Source: Dryomyza anilis (taxonomy: Eukaryota > Arthropoda > Insecta > Diptera > Dryomyzidae). Taken from it: a stretch of 64,000 nucleotides of DNA. Positions 44,631 to 56,748 of this stretch are shown here, piece by piece. The stretch's first letter is position 1. Each line of letters begins with the position of its first letter. The notes under the pieces are model-generated. The model ran no database searches. It worked only from the letters and a program-made list of their open reading frames with translations, and was not told the origin of the DNA. Where the stretch lies: positions 12,505,529-12,569,528 of the forward strand of contig OX638132.1 of NCBI GenBank assembly GCA_951804985.1, read 5' to 3'. A program made the translations under genes and the position numbers.

Positions 44631-45370
44631 CACAGAAAAATCGTCTTTTGACATGAGGTTAATTGAACCACCGTTTCAGTGTTGCAACCGAAATACATTT
44701 GTTGTAACCTCATGCTATTAAAATGAACGTGCCTAATTTTTCTACAACCGAAATGTTAGTCCGCGTAACCTCATGATTGCATTTTTCATTCTGCCAAAAT
44801 TGACATTCGTGCATTTGTTACGGCGATTGAGTTAGTTGTTGTATCAACAAAATAAATGACAAACGGAAACCTCATGTCTATCAGCAGTTCGGTTGCCTGA
44901 TTCTTGTCAACAATTATGGATACATGTAGAAATAAATAAACGTCAAAAATGTGCACAAGTGGTAAACAATAGGAAATTCAGTAATTAAGTGAAATTACGA
45001 AATAAATATACAAATATTAATAAAATAATATTTATTTAAAATATATTTATTCAATACAAATTGCTCATTAGCTAGTGAAATATAATTTAAATAAAAAATA
45101 TGTGATCAATGGAAATAGTTTTTTTTTATTTATTGATTATGAGGAAATAAAAAATAAATGCATGCAGAAACATGTTTCTTTTCATAGTAGATATTAGTAG
45201 ACTTCTAAATTGTGTGCGCGACAATTTTACTCAATTATAATACATATAGAATACCTAAGTTTTATATGATAAATAACTATGTTATAATAAAATTTCAATT
45301 GCAAATTCAATGAAATTTCAATTAAGAGGAGGTTCCATTACAATTTTTAAAAAAATACAGAAAAATCTAT
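44631..45370. repeat. Region with repeated AACCTCATG words, possible element
   Basis: CACACAGAAAAATCGTC at 44631 resembles the CAC-AGAAAAA termini of other elements. TGAGGTTAATTG, GTAACCTCATG (three times) and CAACCGAAAT recur up to about 44880. No right end was found. The rest is AT-rich. Confidence 0.35.
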
Positions 45371-45372
45371 TA

Positions 45373-45846
45373 AGGCCAAATCGCAACGTTGCGTTAGGTC
45401 GGTCATCCGTTTACCGACTTTGGCTATGCGTTGCTCAGGCGTTACGATAATTGTTCTCCCAACGCATCCGCACAGTTTTTCAAGTCGCAATTAAGCCTTG
45501 CGTTACGGTTGCGTTTCCAACCGTTTTTCCTTATTTGCGGTATAAATAAACAATTTTCGCGCACGAGAAATCAATTTTGTGGTCACACAAAATTATTGTT
45601 ATTGTTTTCAAATACATTTTTTTAAGAAACTAAATTCTATGAAATAACGGTTATTAGGCAAATGTCAAACGGACGACCTAGCAGAGAGTAGCTCTACTTT
45701 TGCATTGCTGATTGCGTTTACGATATTTATGAGAATTTACGATAAAACGCATGAGGCCTAGTTTCGGTTTGAATCATTGGTTTCTATTGATTCTACTTTT
45801 TCTCTCAGTGCAAGCACGACCTAACGCAAAGTTGCAATTTGATCTT
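45373..45846. mobile_element. TA-flanked MITE with GTTGCGTTAGGTCG ends
   Basis: Left AAATCGCAACGTTGCGTTAGG and right CTAACGCAAAGTTGCAATTT are inverted repeats. TA is present on both outer sides (45371-45372 and 45847-45848). Within, GCGTTACG/GCGTTGC words recur in both orientations. A 474 bp non-coding element; the outermost two bases differ between ends. Confidence 0.62.
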
Positions 45847-45945
45847 TATGTTTTCTCAAAATTTCGATACGTAACGTATAGAGTGCCGTGATCTAGCCAC
45901 TCGTTCGATCACGGAATTTTTTTCGCTGCACGCTGCAAAAAAAAG

Positions 45946-46300
45946 GGCTCTCCCAAACATAATTTTGCAGGCATTAACATGTATGTTTGGAATTTTATGT
46001 AAACATAATATATAATTGACTGATAAATCATTTGTAAACAGGGTTGTATTGAGACTTGAACAGTGTTGTAATGAGCTCTGACTTACATTATAATATCCCG
46101 GAAACATTTTAATGTTGCCCCTCAAAATGGAGTATGTTCTAATGGAAACATAATAATTACTACATCCAAATAAAATAAATATTTGAACCGAAACATCAAT
46201 ATGTTCAAAATAAAACATGATTTAGAATGATCTGAATATAAATATGTTCCAGTGAAACATATCAGTTGTTTCAGTTCAAAAAGTAGTATGTTTGCATAGA
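45946..46300 (+). repeat. Dispersed repeat, copy 2 (CTCCCAAACATAATT family)
   Basis: Direct-orientation match to 21997-22375, with shorter spacing in the middle. The minus-strand open frame that covers it (45856-46218) is interrupted in the other copy and looks accidental. Confidence 0.65.
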
Positions 46301-46632
46301 ATCATTTTTAAATATTTTTGGAAAGAAATCCAGAAAATAAAAATAAAATATTGTTTTTTTATTAATTTTTATTAAAAATCTTTAAACATGCGCAGTGGGA
46401 ATTTATAATAATTGAATTCATATACAAATTTTAAAATGCATAAATAAATAATTTATTTAAAACTGCAAGTACAAGTGACAGCATCAATGAATGCACAATT
46501 GCACCAGCAGACTCTAAACCGGACGATCCAGGCTCGCTTTATATTTTGTACATACAGTTGATCACATAGCGTAGGGAAGGAATTCACGGATGCTTTTGTA
46601 AAAAACATGCCAAATTCTGATTGAAAATCGAA
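46301..46632. other. AT-rich spacer
   Basis: Bases 46450-46600 are less AT-rich, with no known motif. No gene is supported. Confidence 0.35.
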
Positions 46633-47455
46633 ACACATATTTATATTTGTGGGTTTTTCACATTAGTTTCAGAAATTATATACTGAACTATATCATACTC
46701 TGTTACTTTTTGTAACACAATTTATATATTTATTTAATTTACAAATAACAAAATTATTACCGACGCGAACACGTTTTCTCAACGAACAACAAAAGACACG
46801 TACGCAGAAAATGCCGATCACCGAGTGTCAACTTTGTATACAAGAAGAGAGCTGCAAGAATACCTTTATTTACATTTGAATTCATTTTTGTTTGTTTTCA
46901 AACATCAGTATGTTTAAAATAACCCTACTTCAAATGACATACTTCAAACGACGACAAAATAGACGTAGATAGAAAATTCTGCTCAACGAGTGCCAACTTC
47001 GTATACAAGAAGAATGTTGCAAGAATACACTTATTTAAATCCAATTTCTTTTTTTGTTTGTTTTTAAACATCAATATGTTCAAACGATGGCGTAGGTAGA
47101 AAATGCTGCACAACGTTGCCAACTTCGTCAGTCGATAAATTATCGAATTAAGACGAGCGTTGCGAACATACGTTGTATTTAGATTTGATAAGCATTTTCT
47201 GTATTTCGAGACCAGGTAAATTGCCAAGAAACAGTTTATTCAAATGCAATTAAATTTTTATATTGGTATTGTAACATATTTATGGTAAATTTGACAGATT
47301 CTGCTGGACAATATAATAATGTTTACACGTGAGCAAAAATAAATTCAATTTCGATTATAATTTAATTACACTTCATTCCTAATACATGTCTGGTAATTTC
47401 GTATTACTTTTTAATTACATTCAAACATATTCAAACAAATCTTTTCTATCCGTGT
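46633..47455. mobile_element. 0.84 kb element, copy 2
   Basis: Near-identical to 37207-38049 from ACACA to CTATCCGTGT, including the internal ~180 bp tandem units, with a few small deletions. Its flanks are unrelated to those of copy 1, confirming dispersal rather than regional duplication. Confidence 0.78.
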
Positions 47456-48846
47456 GCGATTGCTTACTCGATAACGACTTCCGCGATACGGCCCCTGGTA
47501 ATAGAATGGGCACTGGTTTCTCTGATTTTTCAAATCAGCGAATTATATGGTTTATAGTTAAATGGTATAATTAATGTCCCAAAATGGAACGTGTTGTGTA
47601 ATTAATGAAATTATGTGAAAAATATACATATAAAGGAAATAAGATGGGAATATACGTCCCATTTTACTCCTCCTTTCTGTTACTTTAACAACGCGTTACC
47701 AAACGTTTTGAAGAAATGTAGAATTTACGATGCTCTTTTTAATATTCAAATATTTAACGGCCGTTCAGTTTTGTCTAGCACTTATTAAGTTTTTTATTGT
47801 TTTATCATATTTCAACATAGCGATAACATAGTTTTGTTTCTGTTGTAAATTCCTATACAAAACTATTTAAAAAAATGATGAAGACAACGATGATGAAGAT
47901 GTGGACCAAGTTGTAACGTCTCGTAAACCAAACGCAAGAAACTTTTCAAATATAACTCGTAAAAATAACAAAAAGTGTGGTGAAAGTTAAAACGTCTTAA
48001 GGCCTAGCAAAACATAGAATCTGGAAGAAACCGAAATTACTTAAAAAATGTCATATGAATATGTTTTGTTTAATCAGTTGAAAATTTTGATTAAATACAA
48101 TTTGAATAATCTGATTAATTATTTATCGTTATTTTGATCAATCAATTAGCTTGTTTAATCAGCAACTAATTAATCACACAATTTAATTAATCGATTATCG
48201 CACTATCCTAATTATAATATAATTTCACTAATACTGTGAAATTCATAACAATTATTTAAAAAATAGTCAACCTCTTGTCATCAATACATATGCATTGAAA
48301 CAACGTATTTTAGATACAACTAATTTTAGACATTTAAAATCACAGCAATTATATTTAATTAGGTGTTAGAAAAACAATTTATAATTGATGTACAAAAAAT
48401 AACATTGAAATAAATAACATTTTCATGTTTATTTTAACTACGTGTTTGGAAGATGACATTTTTACCATCAGATATTATGACGGTTGTTATTGGTAATTTT
48501 AGTAAATATTTGAATTAAATTTCATTTGCGTGATTTTATGAATTAAGTTTTAATGTATTTGGTTTAACATACTAAATTATTTTATGCTTTAATTGAACGG
48601 CATTTGTTGTGGTGCGACTTATTTTGTGACTTTTTAACACGTGATCCTGAAACACAATTAGTGTTGTAAACATTATTCATCAATTAGTCAGTGGAAGTCA
48701 AATAGTAGGAGAAGTGTACCACACACTTTTTTTTTCTTTCATAAACAATTATAATTTTTTATCATATGTTATAGTTCCGTATTTATATCAGTTGAAATGT
48801 ATGCCTTGTGACGGGCGTTACATTTGTACGATTAAAAATCTTCTCA
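47456..48846. other. AT-rich DNA with a small open frame
   Basis: At 47868-47990 the + strand encodes NDEDNDDEDVDQVVTSRKP followed by 20 more residues up to a stop, after an in-frame TAA and without a usable ATG. It may be an exon relic or chance. The rest is AT-rich. TGTGACGGGCGTTACATTTG at about 48808 recurs at 50079 and, in part, near 50290 and 51695. Confidence 0.35.
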
Positions 48847-49951
48847 TCTATATATATAAAACTCTTGGTCCGTCTGTCAGTCTGTCTGTTTGTTCCAGCA
48901 TCACGTCTAAACCGCTGAACCGATTTAACTCAAATTTTGCACCAGGATACTATGTCATAGGCTATATATGGGCGAGATTGGACAAAAGGGCGTGGCACCT
49001 CCCATACAACCTAAACTTTCAAAACGACATATCTCGGCACAAACACAAGCTAAGAAGATGAAAGAAAAAACTCAAATACAAAAAAAATACAAAAGCAAAA
49101 ACACAAAAACAAAAGCAAAAATCAAACACAAAAGTAAAAGCACAGAACTTAAGCAATAACTCAAAAACAACAGAAAAATAAAAAAGGATAGAAAACAAAA
49201 TCAAGCACATGCAAATTCACCACACTAAAATTCACCACACTAAAACTAATCACACTAAAATTTACCACACTAAAATTCACCACTCTCAAATTCAAAACAC
49301 CAAAATTCACCACACTCAAATTCACCACACTAAAACTCAACACAATAAAATTCACCACACTCAAATTCACCACACTAAAATCACCACACTAAAACTCACC
49401 ACACTAAAACTCACCACAATAAAACTCACCACAATGAAACTCACCACATTGAAACTCACCACACCAAAATTCATCACAATAAAATTCACCACACTAAAAT
49501 TCACAACACTAAAATTCACCACACTAAAATTCACCACACTAAAACTCACCACAATAAAACTCACCACATTAAAATTCACCACACTCAAATTCACCCACTT
49601 AAACTGACCACACTAAAATTCACCACACTTAAATTGAACACACTAAAACACACAACAATAAAATTCACTACACTTAAACTCACCAGACTAAAATTCACCA
49701 CACTAAAACTCACCACACTACAACTCACCACACTTAAAGTAACCACAATAAAACTTCTACTGGGAAAAACTCTACGGGAAAGCACAGTCTGAGAAAGAAT
49801 TTGGTTTTGGTTACTACATTTATAAAACTATTAAAAAATACGTCTACGGGTCCCTGATATAAATAATAAAAATGTTATTTATATTAATAAAATTGCTCCA
49901 TAACCTTGCATTCACAAAATCTTTGCACGAGTCGTGTACGGGTCCAGCTAG
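48847..49951 (+). mobile_element. Non-autonomous Helitron with internal satellite
   Basis: The 5' end is TCTATATATATAAAACTC preceded by A. The 3' end is CTAG (49948-49951) followed by T, with the hairpin CACGAGTCGTG 11 bases upstream. These are the Helitron hallmarks: 5'-TC, a 3' hairpin then CTRR, and insertion between A and T with no target duplication. The 5' 200 bp contain the GTCTGTC word and AACCGCTGAACCGATTTAAC. No Rep or helicase is encoded. About half the length is a 15 bp satellite. Confidence 0.85.
49205..49755 (+). repeat. 15 bp satellite inside the Helitron
   Basis: About 36 tandem units of ATTCACCACACTAAA with variants (CTCACCACAATAAAA). Because 15 is a multiple of three and the unit has no stop in several frames, both strands stay open for long stretches (plus 49209-49607; minus 49161-49373, 49367-49594 and 49591-49785). 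These are not genes. Confidence 0.93.
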
Positions 49952-50392
49952 TTTAATAAATAAAAACGATAGATATATTTTTAAGATGCAGACAATAGAT
50001 CTTATGATCCTTTCTGCATGTATAAAAAAACTTTTTCAATATGTCCTATATCTTTCTATAAATTAGAAGTTAAATGCTGTGACGGGCGTTACACGTACTT
50101 TTTCAAAAAACAGAGTTTACTCCACAAAGTATTAAATTTTAGCTAAACTAGTCGGACTATGGAGATGAAGTATATCTCAAATACTTCATTAATAATGGGA
50201 GTTCTCGACTCTATAATAAAATTCTGAAATGGTTAATTTGATCACTGATCTATAAAGTATCGAAACTTGGGAAGGGTGTTACACATTTTGTGACGGGAGT
50301 TACCTGTACGAATTCTATACAAATATACATGAAAATTCAAATTATGAATAGCTATTTTTTGATGAAAAAGAGCAAATTTTAGTGGTAGGAAT
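49952..50392. other. AT-rich DNA with GGGCGTTAC words
   Basis: TGTGACGGGCGTTACACGTAC (about 50078), GGGAAGGGTGTTACACATTT (about 50267) and TGTGACGGGAGTTACCTGTACG (about 50290) are related. The first matches the sequence just upstream of the Helitron. No gene is supported. Confidence 0.45.
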
Positions 50393-51564
50393 TAGAGATG
50401 GGCATGTGAGCGTGATTCAGCTTGATTCACGTGAATCACGCGTGATCACGCGTGATTGTGATTGAATCCAAATTTTACTCACGTTATTGTGAGTGAGTGT
50501 GAGTAGACCAAAAAATATCGTGAGTGAGTCTGCGTGAGTAAAATTTTTTCGTGAGTGAGTCGAATAATTCATAAAATAATAAATCTCACTTTTAATTTTT
50601 TCGATTTTTCTATATTTTTGCTGAACTACAGAACAAGTAGGGCCACCCCTTGAACTCAGATGGCTTTGGGAAGGCGGCTACCCACTTTTCAGAACTATAA
50701 TAAATCAAACCGACCGTCATATTTCATTAATTCAGAATAAGTTGCAAGATTTCAGTCAACAGTTGATCTAACCCCTGAAAACCGGCCGTACTTATATGGG
50801 CTAGTCAATTATTGTGGGGTCATGTCAATAGTTTTTTGCTTGGTTTCATACGACCGTTCATGGAAATGGACTTAGCACGCATTTTTTTGTCGATATACCT
50901 ATTTTTGTAAAAAGTTGAATTTTCAATTTCAACTATACATGATAACTCTGTATTGACTTCCTTTTGTTTATTAAGTTTAGTTTGTTCCAGAGGTTCGTGT
51001 GGGGTCCAATTTTTATTCGAGTTATAAATGTAGTAACCAAAAAAATCGCTTCAAAAATAGATGTTCACAAAGTCAATTCATCCCTGGTAAAGTCTACCCC
51101 TGTCTTTTATTGATAATTTTTTTTCCAGAGATCATTTTTCCATGGACAATTATCGTAGATTTTACACGAATTCTTTAACGGAGAATTATTCTTCAAGGCA
51201 ATTTTTTGGTTTTTATATGAATAGCACATTGAAGGTCTTTCATATTTCCATCTGCGTTAAAAATGACGATATATTTTATCAAACTCTCTAACATAATTAT
51301 TGCGTTTTAAAGATGTAGGTTGTATTAGAGGTGCCACGCTCGGTCGACCAATCTCACCAACATATACAAATGAAATATGTATTTATATGCATTCTGAAAA
51401 TAACGTGATTCAGCGTGATTGTGATTGAATCCTAATTTTACTCACGTTATTGTGAGCGAGTGTGAGTAGACCAAAAAATATCGTGAGTGAGTGTGCGTGA
51501 TTAAAAAAATTCTTTCGTGAGCGTGAGTGAGTGTGAGTCAAACTCACTCACGTACCCATCTCTA
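50393..51564. mobile_element. hAT-type non-autonomous element
   Basis: The ends TAGAGATGGGCATGTGAGCG and GTGAGTTTGACTC-side CGTACCCATCTCTA are inverted repeats. The exact 8 bp direct repeat GTAGGAAT flanks both sides (50385-50392 and 51565-51572), the duplication size of hAT transposons. Both subterminal regions carry GTGAGTGAGTGTGAGTAGACC-like arrays and CGTGATTGTGATTGAATCC, in opposite halves. The 0.75 kb centre has a different, non-repetitive texture. No transposase frame was found. Confidence 0.83.
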
Positions 51565-51572
51565 GTAGGAAT

Positions 51573-51960
51573 GGTATACCGTTATTTTAAGGCACACCGT
51601 CGATATATAATTTATGTGGAAAACCAAACATTTCGTTATGAAAAAAATATGTATTATAAATATTACCATTCTTTTAAATAACTACTCTCTACGGGCGTTA
51701 CAATATTTTGGATGGATATAGGAACCATCTGGAATATCTATGAGACCAAAAACTATAATAAATGAATAGATACGACACAAATCTTTACTTTTACAATGTT
51801 TCCCAGTTGTAGGTTTGCAAAATAGTCCCAAAATAACATTAACCATCTTTTTTGTTACGTTACAAATCAAAAAAGTAAAACTGTTTGGTTAATTGTCAGT
51901 ACTTTGAACCACTTATTACTAATGAAATCTGTGGCATACTTTCGCAAACAAATTACCTTT
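51573..51960. other. AT-rich DNA
   Basis: Contains CTACGGGCGTTACAATATTT near 51690. The minus frame 51682-51870 has no known motif. Confidence 0.35.
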
Positions 51961-51968
51961 TAAATTGT

Positions 51969-52265
51969 GATGGGATTTCTGTGGATTCCTTTGGCCGATT
52001 TTAATTATTTAACGGATTCTAAAACATTGCGAAATCAGCTTAAATTACGCCAACTTTGACCCTTCAACGACGCTTCCTTTAGAAGTTATAAGGGTTTAAA
52101 GAAACTAAAATTTGGTGATGGGATTTCTTTGGATTCCTTTTGCCGATTTAAATAATTTAACGGATTCTAAAACATTTCGAAATCAGCTTAAATTATGCCA
52201 ACTTTGACCCCTCTACGACTATCCGTTTATAAATTATAACGTTTCAATTTTCTTTCGGATTTAAA
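51969..52265 (+). repeat. 148 bp tandem duplication
   Basis: GATGGGATTTCTGTGGATTC (51969) and GATGGGATTTCTTTGGATTC (52117) start two units. They continue through ACGGATTCTAAAACATTKCG, AAATCAGCTTAAATTAYGCC and AACTTTGACCC. Two copies are visible, about 90 percent alike by eye. Confidence 0.85.
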
Positions 52266-52553
52266 AAAACGAAACTAAAGTGCATCATATATTGCCTCAA
52301 TTTTGTAATATAATAAATTTCAAAAAAATATTCAACTTTTATTGAGAAAAAACACATTTGCCATGCATTTTGGTAAATTCTCATCACAGAATATAAAATT
52401 AGAGGTATTTCTTATCGTAAAAATCATTAAACGGAATCAATAGGTTTAACTTTAATATATCACACCTTGGTAAAGTTTTCTGTGGAATGCCTCCTATATA
52501 TGATGTTGAATAGAAGACTCTGTATCCATTAAAGACCATGTATAGTGCATAAT
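52266..52553. other. AT-rich spacer
   Basis: No feature is recognised. Confidence 0.35.
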
Positions 52554-52555
52554 TA

Positions 52556-53672
52556 CACAGCACAAAAAAGTACAGCAATATGATGAATTTTAATTAATTT
52601 GTAAATAGTTAATAATATTAGTATGTAAATTCATCATTTTGATGAATAGTTAATTCTTCTTTTTTCTTCAATTCTTCCATTTTGATGAATAATATCATAT
52701 TTAATTCTTTGATGTTACGAATTTGTTCATTATTATGCAGATTTGTTTACCATTGCATGAGTTTCTAACATATTAATGATACATTATCTAATTTCATTAT
52801 ATTGATGAACTAAATTCTTCAACACTATGAATTTGTTCATTACTATGAATATGTGTACACGATTTCATGATACATGCAATTCTTATATATTACGAATTTG
52901 TCCCTTATTATTAAGATTTGTTCAACATTACAGAGTCATTCATAATATTGTTGATGAATTAATTATATTTATGGAAAATTCATAATATTTATGAATAGTT
53001 TATATAAAGTTTTCGAATATTAAGAATTCTTTGTTATTATGAAAAGTTTTTGCCAATGCACGGATGTTCATAATATTGATGATGATATTAATAATATAGA
53101 TTAATTGAAGACTTGTTCAACATTGAATGATCTTTTATCATATGGCTGATGAATTATTCATATTAATAAGCAAATTCATAATATCGATGAATAATTCATA
53201 TATAGTTGTTCAGTATTACAAATTCGTTTATTATTATGAAGACTTGTTCAACATTGATCATTCATCATATTTGTGAGGAATTATCTATATTCATAATATT
53301 GATGAAGAATTATCTATATTCATAATATTGATGAATAATTTCTTATATTTCTGAATTGTTCATCTCCAATATTAATAAATTGTTTATTTATATGAACATT
53401 TGTTAATCAATGCACGGACGTTCATCATATTGATGATGAATTAATCATATTAATAATAAAGATGTATAATTCATATATTATTCTTAGGAATTCATTAGGA
53501 TTTTTTTTGTTATTTATTTCACCATTATTAATAATTTTGTGCAAATTCATAATATTGATGAAAAATTCATATATAATACATAAATATTACAAATTTGTTC
53601 ATTATTATGAAGATGTGTTCACCAATGCACGGTCATTCATCACATTGCTAATCATATATATTTTTTTTAGTG
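52556..53672. mobile_element. 1.1 kb TA/CAC element rich in TTCATAATATTGATGAA
   Basis: It starts CACAGCACAAAAAAG and ends TTTTTTTTAGTG, with TA on both sides (52554-52555 and 53673-53674). The interior is almost entirely TTCATAATATTGATGAATAA words in both orientations, mixed with TTATTATGAAGACTTGTTCA and TTCACCAATGCACGGTCATT. This is the same vocabulary as the 15.25 kb foldback. Non-coding; mobilised in trans if active. Confidence 0.68.
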
Positions 53673-53674
53673 TA

Positions 53675-54528
53675 TGCAATAAATGTATTTACGCAGTGTA
53701 GCGTATACGCACGAAATTATTTACAACTGAGCCGCACAATCACTTCGCAGAATACATTTTATTTTTAAATTAATTTGTTAACTAATTCTTCAACCACTTT
53801 ATGGAGTCAGTAGTTCTTCGAGTGTTGCATTACGCCGCCCTATAATCATCGACTACTTGACTTCATGTAGAAATTATTTTAGAAAATTTTATTTTATAAA
53901 TTTTATGCATTGGTTGCATTTGGCGCACAATACCTAATAAATTTGCCATAAATTCACGCGCATCACGCAGTTGCTATAATTAATATGAATTATTTTTAAT
54001 AATTTCATTAAAATACTTTAGTTTGTTCATAGTTTTACTTTATTTTTGTGCAGTTGGCCAACAAGTTATTGGTCATAATTTTGACTCATAACTCTTAAGA
54101 TGGGCGTTTCTTTGAAATTATTGCAACAACTGATGAAGTTATTCCAATGTTTATGATATTGCAAAAAAATTATGTTCTTGTTGTTGTTAAAGTTATTGTT
54201 ATTGTTAGAAATAGCAATTATTTAATTAAAAAAGAAATTAAAACTTCAGTGCTTGTTACGGCATCTTGGAGGGTAACTAATTGAATATGGAAAAAATATC
54301 GCGGTGAAAGTTTTGCTTTTTGCATTAGCATAATTCAAATTTTTGTGTGTTTTTCATTGTGGTTATGTGGAGTAAATTAAAAAAGGAACTTTTTCGAGTG
54401 AGTGTTTTTGAAAATGTGCAGACAATTTTTAAAATTTTATAATAAATTTTCGTATTTTTACTGATTTTTAAAAACGAAAACGTAATCAAAACCATAATAA
54501 AAACCCATTTATTTTGTAAAAAAAAAAA
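53675..54528. other. Unique, partly less AT-rich block
   Basis: Bases 53700-53960 (CGCACGAAATTATTTACAAC, TTACGCCGCCCTATAATCAT) are non-repetitive and CpG-containing. The rest is AT-rich with TTGTTGTTGTT words. No frame is supported. Candidate conserved non-coding DNA. Confidence 0.35.
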
Positions 54529-54672
54529 TGAAAAGTGACTCGTCAAAAATTTCAGTTACAGTTGTTTACTTTTTCATTTCATCGTCGTTTTTGTTTCATT
54601 CAATGCAAAGAAAATCTGTCAATGGAATTTCTGACGTTTTCTTGTCGAGTCACTTTTCGTTTCGTTTTACAT
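54529..54672. repeat. Short inverted repeat, small MITE-like unit
   Basis: GAAAAGTGACTCGTCAAAAA (about 54531) pairs with GTTTTCTTGTCGAGTCACTTTTC (ending about 54658). The outer bases GTAAAA and TTTTAC also pair loosely. Total size is about 140 bp, and no target duplication is identified. Confidence 0.55.
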
Positions 54673-54737
54673 AATAAGGGTGTAAATTAATACATAATTA
54701 TTTATTCGGTTAAGTTTCGATTTTAACGTTTTAGGTT

Positions 54738-54905
54738 TTTTTATACCCTACACTAAGAGTGAAAGGGTATATTCAGTTTGGTACGCCGTTTGTAACACCC
54801 AGAAGGAAGCATCTCCGGTATGGAAAAGTATATATATTCTTGATCAGCATGACCTCCTGAGTCGATTTAGCGATGTCCGTCTGTCCGTCTGTCTGTCCGT
54901 CTGCC

Positions 54906-54949
<44 letters not shown>

Positions 54950-55484
54950 AGTCTGTTGAAATCCCTACTACTTTTAAAATTGAAGAGGTAGATAAATGAA
55001 ACTTATAACTTAGATTACTAATATACCTACGCTGTATGTGCGATTGGCGAGATCGGTCCATTGTGAATTATGATCCGACCACTTATGTTCAAATACCTCA
55101 TATAAAATGTACATATAAAGATCAATTTTTATGTATACGTGCTTAGGTAAACTGTTTTGGTTAAATATATATTGACATCATGCTCAAATACATGATAATA
55201 ATGTTTTCCGGCGAAAAGACTTGTGGTTCACAAAAAAAAAATCGAAATTCGTTACACCTACCCATTTGTAAATATGGGTATCAAATGAATGGAAATTCTT
55301 CAGCGATTGAATGTTTGTAGTTATTTTCAGGATTCATTTACCCTGGTGACCTATATATCACTTTGAATGGTAACCACACGTATGTGTAGGGTATTTATAG
55401 ACCGACTATAATTTTGATAATCCTAACTATCATAATTACACCTACTTTAAAATTTCCCATGTGATCTAACCTTCCCAACTGGTT
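54738..55484 (-). mobile_element. mini-me/DINE-1-like element, copy D
   Basis: A full-length minus-strand copy. The 5' end AACCAGTTGGGAAGG is at 55484, and the 3' end GTGTAGGGTATAAAA is near 54750. It has the longest tetranucleotide array of the family here, about 80 bp of GTCT with GTCC and GTCA variants at 54876-54957. The AGTCGG arm of the 5' hairpin is partly deleted (ATAGTCGGTCTATAAATACC). Otherwise it is highly similar to copies A and B. Confidence 0.83.
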
Positions 55485-56748
55485 TTTGCTCTAGATATTC
55501 TTTACATCAATTATATAATTCGATGGTGCGGATTTGGAATTTACACTCATGTTATTTTTCCAAATACGTTGTGTTTTTAAGAATATTAATATAAATAAAT
55601 TAATAAACACTTTTCAACCACAATAAAAAATATTTAATATTTTGGAAAAATATATTTTTTTTTTAAATCTTTACGAAATATTCCTTTTAATTCTCAAGAC
55701 GAAATTTAATATACTAATGAATTACAAAACGTATACTAATAAGTGTTTAAGATATTTGACTCTAAATTAGCAAAATTTAAATTTGTTCGACAATTTTTTA
55801 AAATAATTCTTTAGCTTTTAGGATTTAATGATAAACAAGAAAATGATTTATGTTTATAAATCAAATTACTTTCAATAAAACTAACTTTTTCTATATTATC
55901 TACTTTTTAAAATATGCCCAGTGAACATTATTTTGGTACTTTTTTATAAAATCAATTTTCAATAAAAAAATATTAATGCTACATGCATTAATATATTGAA
56001 AAAATAATTACATCATATTTAAAGTATTGTCATTCTTATTGCATACTATTTTTTTAAAATTATTTTACAGTAGTTTTTTGTAAAAATATACCTTTTTAAC
56101 TTTTTGACGAAGAATAGATTTAGAACCGATAGAAAAATGGATCTGTTAATTGGTCTATGTTCCACATAACTAGAAGTAATGTTCTTATTTATCATTAGAT
56201 CGTAAATGGTAAATGTTAAAGAAATCATTTAAAAATAGCTTTAGATTTAAATTTCTTAAAAACGTTTTGGAATATTAGCATATAATAGATATATCTATAT
56301 TATATTTGTATTTAGTCTGGAGAATTGAAAGAAAAATTGTGTTTACAGTTTTTTGAAAAACTAGTTGTGTAAAGGTCTGTATTTGTTTTATTCTAAAACG
56401 TGGCTGAAAAATTTCGAAAGCAATTTTCTGAAAAGCGTTACGTAATAGAAAAAACTGAGTATGTAGTCAAAATAAGAAATCGCGAATTGGTGTATAAGAT
56501 GTCCGTAAGAATAATTGCGTTGAGTAATATACTTTTTTTTGGTATTTAATTCTGATGTGAGTCAAAAGTAGTATTAATTTAAAAACCGAAATCTAAACCG
56601 TAACTTAGAACCGGTACACCGAAACCGTTTCGTTATGAAACATAAAAACTAAATCAAAACCAAAACGAGCATGATACCGAAATCGACATTTGTGTTTGGA
56701 TCGTATTTGACAACAACATCTTTCAAATATGTGACAAATACAATAATA
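55485..56748. other. AT-rich DNA, nothing firm
   Basis: No gene is supported. Bases 56590-56740 are richer in AAACCGAAAC/AAACCAAAAC words. Confidence 0.35.

Noticed and set aside
45856..46218. 120-codon minus-strand frame
   Set aside because: It lies mostly in a dispersed repeat whose other copy does not keep the frame.
49161..49785. Long open frames on both strands with HHTK or VVNFS repeats
   Set aside because: They are by-products of the 15 bp satellite inside the Helitron.
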